Below, piece after piece: positions 62,155-64,000 of a stretch of DNA of 64,000 bases. Source of the DNA: Spirosoma sp. 48-14. GTDB lineage: Bacteria; Bacteroidota; Bacteroidia; Cytophagales; Spirosomataceae. The stretch's first letter is position 1. Each line of letters opens with the position of its first letter. The translations under genes and the position numbers were made by a program. The notes beneath the pieces were generated by a model. That model worked only from the letters and a program-made list of their open reading frames with translations. It was not told the origin of the DNA and did not search any database. Location: contig NZ_MKUD01000027.1 of assembly GCF_001898575.1 (NCBI RefSeq), forward strand, positions 1 through 64,000. Reading direction: 5' to 3'.

Positions 62155-62721
62155 TCAACGCAACACCTTCGTGATCTCGTTTAGTTTCTCCATTTTCTGG
62201 ACAAAATCGCCTTTGAGCTGATTTCGGATGGCTGTCAGGTTATCGAGGGTTTCCTGCAAACTATCGGGTAGGATATCTTCCAGGACTTCCCGAAAACGCT
62301 TGGCAAAGGTTGGCGACTTTCCGTTGGTCGAAATGGCGATTTTCAGATCCCCTTTTTTGACGACCGAACTCAGGTAGAAATCGCATAAGTCAGGCGTATC
62401 GGCTACATTGACCAGAATGCGTTGATGTTTACAGTCGACCTGAACCTGCTGATTTACTGATTTGTCGTTTGTCCCGACAATCACCAGGTCTTTATCCGAC
62501 AAGTGAGCAGACTCGTAGGGTTCATGGATCAACTGGAGCTTCGGGTATTGAGTCGCCAGCGTCTGAATTTCCTCCCGGATGGCAGGCGCTACGAGCGTAA
62601 TACGGGCATCGGGCGAGTTACTGAGTAAGGCGGTCAGCTTTTCCAGACCCACGTATCCGCCACCAACGATCAGAATGTGTAGATGGTCGGCTTTAACGAA
62701 TATGGGAAACAGTGTATTCAT
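62155..62721 (-). CDS. Siroheme synthase-type precorrin-2 dehydrogenase/ferrochelatase domain protein
   Basis: 188 residues from the ATG at 62721 (MNTLFPIFVKADHLHILIVG). The Rossmann motif VGGGYVGLEKLTALLSN, then NVADTPDLCDFYLSSVV and AISTNGKSPTFAKRFREVLE match CysG N-terminal/Met8p. It would oxidise precorrin-2 and insert iron to make siroheme for sulfite or nitrite reductase. No uroporphyrinogen methyltransferase domain or gene is adjacent. Confidence 0.9.
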   Translation of the reverse strand: MNTLFPIFVKADHLHILIVGGGYVGLEKLTALLSNSPDARITLVAPAIREEIQTLATQYPKLQLIHEPYESAHLSDKDLVIVGTNDKSVNQQVQVDCKHQRILVNVADTPDLCDFYLSSVVKKGDLKIAISTNGKSPTFAKRFREVLEDILPDSLQETLDNLTAIRNQLKGDFVQKMEKLNEITKVLR

Positions 62722-62729
62722 AAAAAAAT

Positions 62730-62803
62730 CGTCAGTCGATAGGAGTTGCCAGCAAATTTGGGAAGCCAAATCTACTTTGCAAACGAACTCCTATCGACTG
62801 ACG
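62730..62803. terminator. Inverted repeat between porin-like and siroheme genes
   Basis: CGTCAGTCGATAGGAGTT (62730-62747) pairs perfectly with 62786-62803. It lies 20 bases beyond the stop of the outer-membrane gene on the minus strand and just before the siroheme-type gene start, consistent with a terminator or leader hairpin. Confidence 0.75.
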
Positions 62804-62823
62804 ACGAATGACTGATTCGTTTT

Positions 62824-63750
62824 TTAGAACTTAAAGCCTACGCTGGCGCTCAGAACCCGACGTTGCGAACCATTGAAACCCGTTGTGGTGGTATTTCCAT
62901 TGGTTGGGTTCGTGATCGAGTTGCTTAAGCCGTGGTGGTAAGTCAGGTCAATCAACAGCGGACCAATATCAAAGCCGATCTGCCCCAGTGCATTGAACGT
63001 ACCACTCTTGATTTCAGCATTGGTCAGATTAAATCGACCACTGCTGGAACTGATTCGGTTGGCGTATTCAAGACCTGCCTGCAAACGAATGGCCGAAATA
63101 CCACGGTCCGATTCAAGGAGTTTATAACCGATGTAAACCGGAATCTGGACATACTGGATATTGATCTGATCCTGAATGTTTTGCGCGCTCTGACCGTCTC
63201 CTTTGGTAAAGTAGTTTGAGCTAGAGGCAAAGTATTCAGCACCCAATTGACCAAACAAACGGCCACCTCCACGCACGAAGAAACCAGCCTGATAACCCAG
63301 TCGGCCTGATAGATCACCACCTGTGTTGACACTTTCCCCTTTAAATTTGGTCGTGTTCAGACCTGCATAAATACCAAATACGAAGTTTTTGTAATCCTTT
63401 GCTTTTTTATCCCGTGTTCGGGTTGTTTCCGTGGTGGTCACGGTTGTCGTCTGGGTATTGTCGGCAGGCGACATGCTGTTGGTCGAGTACGTGCTGTTTG
63501 GCACTGTATTCGCATTGTTCATCTGATTCATCGACGAGCTATCCGACATACTATTGTTCGACATCGAATTGTTGTTCATCGAGTTCGAATTATTCATCGA
63601 ATTCGTGGTGTCCGTTGTCGTCTGGGTTGAGTAAGCAGGAGTCGAAGTGCTTGTACTTGTCGTAGTCGAATACGTAGTAGAGGTGGTTTGCCCATTAGCC
63701 AGGCCAAAACCACACAGGCAGATTGCCAGGAATGAGAATTGCTTTTTCAT
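62824..63750 (-). CDS. Outer-membrane beta-barrel protein with Ser/Thr/Asn-rich N-terminal extension
   Basis: 308 residues with a signal peptide (FSFLAICLCGFGLANGQ). Residues about 22-110 are low-complexity, almost only Ser, Thr, Asn and Met (for example NNNSMSNNSMSDSSSMNQ). From about 115 the sequence is a porin-like barrel of PorT/OMP_b-brl type (FVFGIYAGLNTTKFKGESV, then GAEYFASSSNYF, ending SVGFKF). The N-terminal tract may be a flexible periplasmic or surface tether. Confidence 0.88.
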   Translation of the reverse strand: MKKQFSFLAICLCGFGLANGQTTSTTYSTTTSTSTSTPAYSTQTTTDTTNSMNNSNSMNNNSMSNNSMSDSSSMNQMNNANTVPNSTYSTNSMSPADNTQTTTVTTTETTRTRDKKAKDYKNFVFGIYAGLNTTKFKGESVNTGGDLSGRLGYQAGFFVRGGGRLFGQLGAEYFASSSNYFTKGDGQSAQNIQDQINIQYVQIPVYIGYKLLESDRGISAIRLQAGLEYANRISSSSGRFNLTNAEIKSGTFNALGQIGFDIGPLLIDLTYHHGLSNSITNPTNGNTTTTGFNGSQRRVLSASVGFKF

Positions 63751-63783
63751 AATTTGCTTATGTCGTTGAGTTGCACTAAAAAA

Positions 63784-63805
63784 GGGTGTAATCGAAATTA
63801 CACCC
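63784..63805 (-). terminator. Intrinsic terminator of pgi
   Basis: On the minus strand GGGTGTAAT-TTCG-ATTACACCC is followed by TTTTTT. It has a 9-bp stem and a 4-base loop and lies about 100 bases after the pgi stop. A second hairpin (AACGTCGGTT at 63840 with AACCGACGTT to 63902) lies between it and pgi. Confidence 0.85.
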
Positions 63806-63907
63806 CATTAACAGACGTATTGTGAGCAATGTTTTGGCGAACGTCGGTTTCGATTAAATTTTAATCTCGTAACTCCGTCAGAATCTGCGGCTAACCGACG
63901 TTATAAT

Positions 63908-64000
63908 TTATTCTGCTCGCATTGCTTTGAAGGCATTCATCAAACCGTTGGTCGAACTGTCGTGCGAGCTGACCGTTGCATCGTCCTGAAGTTCGGGCAG
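63908..64000 (-). CDS. pgi: Glucose-6-phosphate isomerase, C-terminal end (partial)
   Basis: The minus strand reads 30 codons ending [20 protein letters not shown]. The [10 protein letters not shown] motif is the conserved C-terminal end of glucose-6-phosphate isomerase (Escherichia coli Pgi ends in a very similar [20 protein letters not shown]). The rest of the gene lies beyond the window. Confidence 0.88.
   Translation of the reverse strand: MPELQDDATVSSHDSSTNGLMNAFKAMRAE

Noticed and set aside
1-64000. tRNA or rRNA genes
   Set aside because: The intergenic regions were read for cloverleaf and rRNA-like sequence on both strands and none was seen; a tRNAscan-SE or Infernal run would settle it.
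1-64000. Prophage or integrative element
   Set aside because: No integrase, terminase, portal, capsid or conjugation gene was recognised. Gene content is chromosomal.

Overview
The window reads as chromosomal DNA of a Cytophagales bacterium (phylum Bacteroidota), most likely Spirosoma or a close relative. This is inferred from family content: giant SdrD_B/DUF11 surface proteins, a CarboxypepD_reg/TonB-dependent receptor, DUF4199, DUF3109, GntR regulators with a LacI-like sensor, and promoters of the form TTG-N20-TAnnTTTG. No rRNA, tRNA, CRISPR array, prophage or complete insertion sequence was seen. Coding density is ordinary, and several intergenic regions are filled with hairpin repeats.

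Layout. 1-10.6 kb: two tandem giant repeat proteins of the cell surface, the first entering from outside the window. 10.8-15.9 kb: a secreted S9 peptidase and an M14 carboxypeptidase. 15.9-18.3 kb: PhnB-like protein, DHFR-like reductase and a divergent GlxA-type regulator. 18.3-23.1 kb: a minus-strand run of a secreted S15/CocE hydrolase, a purine nucleoside permease-family protein, a subclass B1 metallo-beta-lactamase and a nucleoside hydrolase. 23.2-25.2 kb: membrane-tethered LuxR regulator, DUF4199 membrane protein, VOC protein and a small secreted-protein gene broken by an amber codon. 26.0-29.6 kb: beta-propeller/amidohydrolase fusion and a DUF1801 protein. 29.7-35.5 kb: phosphotransferase, two AraC regulators, SDR, flavin/PNPOx protein, DUF1348 and AhpD-like protein. 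35.9-42.9 kb: class C-type serine hydrolase, two M20 peptidases, an S10 carboxypeptidase and an AT-rich orphan. 43.1-46.4 kb: ferredoxin-NADP reductase, 2Fe-2S ferredoxin, NIPSNAP protein and an alpha/beta hydrolase. 46.5-50.8 kb: GntR/LacI chimera divergent from lutABC. 51.1-55.7 kb: TonB-dependent receptor, NTF2-like protein and GH88/105 hydrolase. 56.3-64 kb: mainly housekeeping genes (dtd, O-methyltransferase, MltD-like LysM transglycosylase, DUF3109, alkyltransferase-like protein, FMN reductase, siroheme-type dehydrogenase, outer-membrane barrel) and the 3' end of pgi.

How the genes fit together. The window is rich in exported enzymes that degrade peptides, nucleosides and plant or microbial polymers (S9, M14, S15, S10, M20, GH88/105, TonB receptor). 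lutABC would oxidise lactate, and FNR/ferredoxin would supply low-potential electrons.

The most unusual signals are non-coding. A dispersed family of short hairpins has four-base loops, mostly CTCA or TGAG, with covarying stems. There is also a MITE-like element with long terminal inverted repeats and several long perfect inverted repeats. On the protein side, the best leads are the shared basic C-terminal tail of the giant surface proteins, the metallo-beta-lactamase/nucleoside cluster, the amber-interrupted gene and an alkyltransferase-like protein with alanine at the acceptor position.
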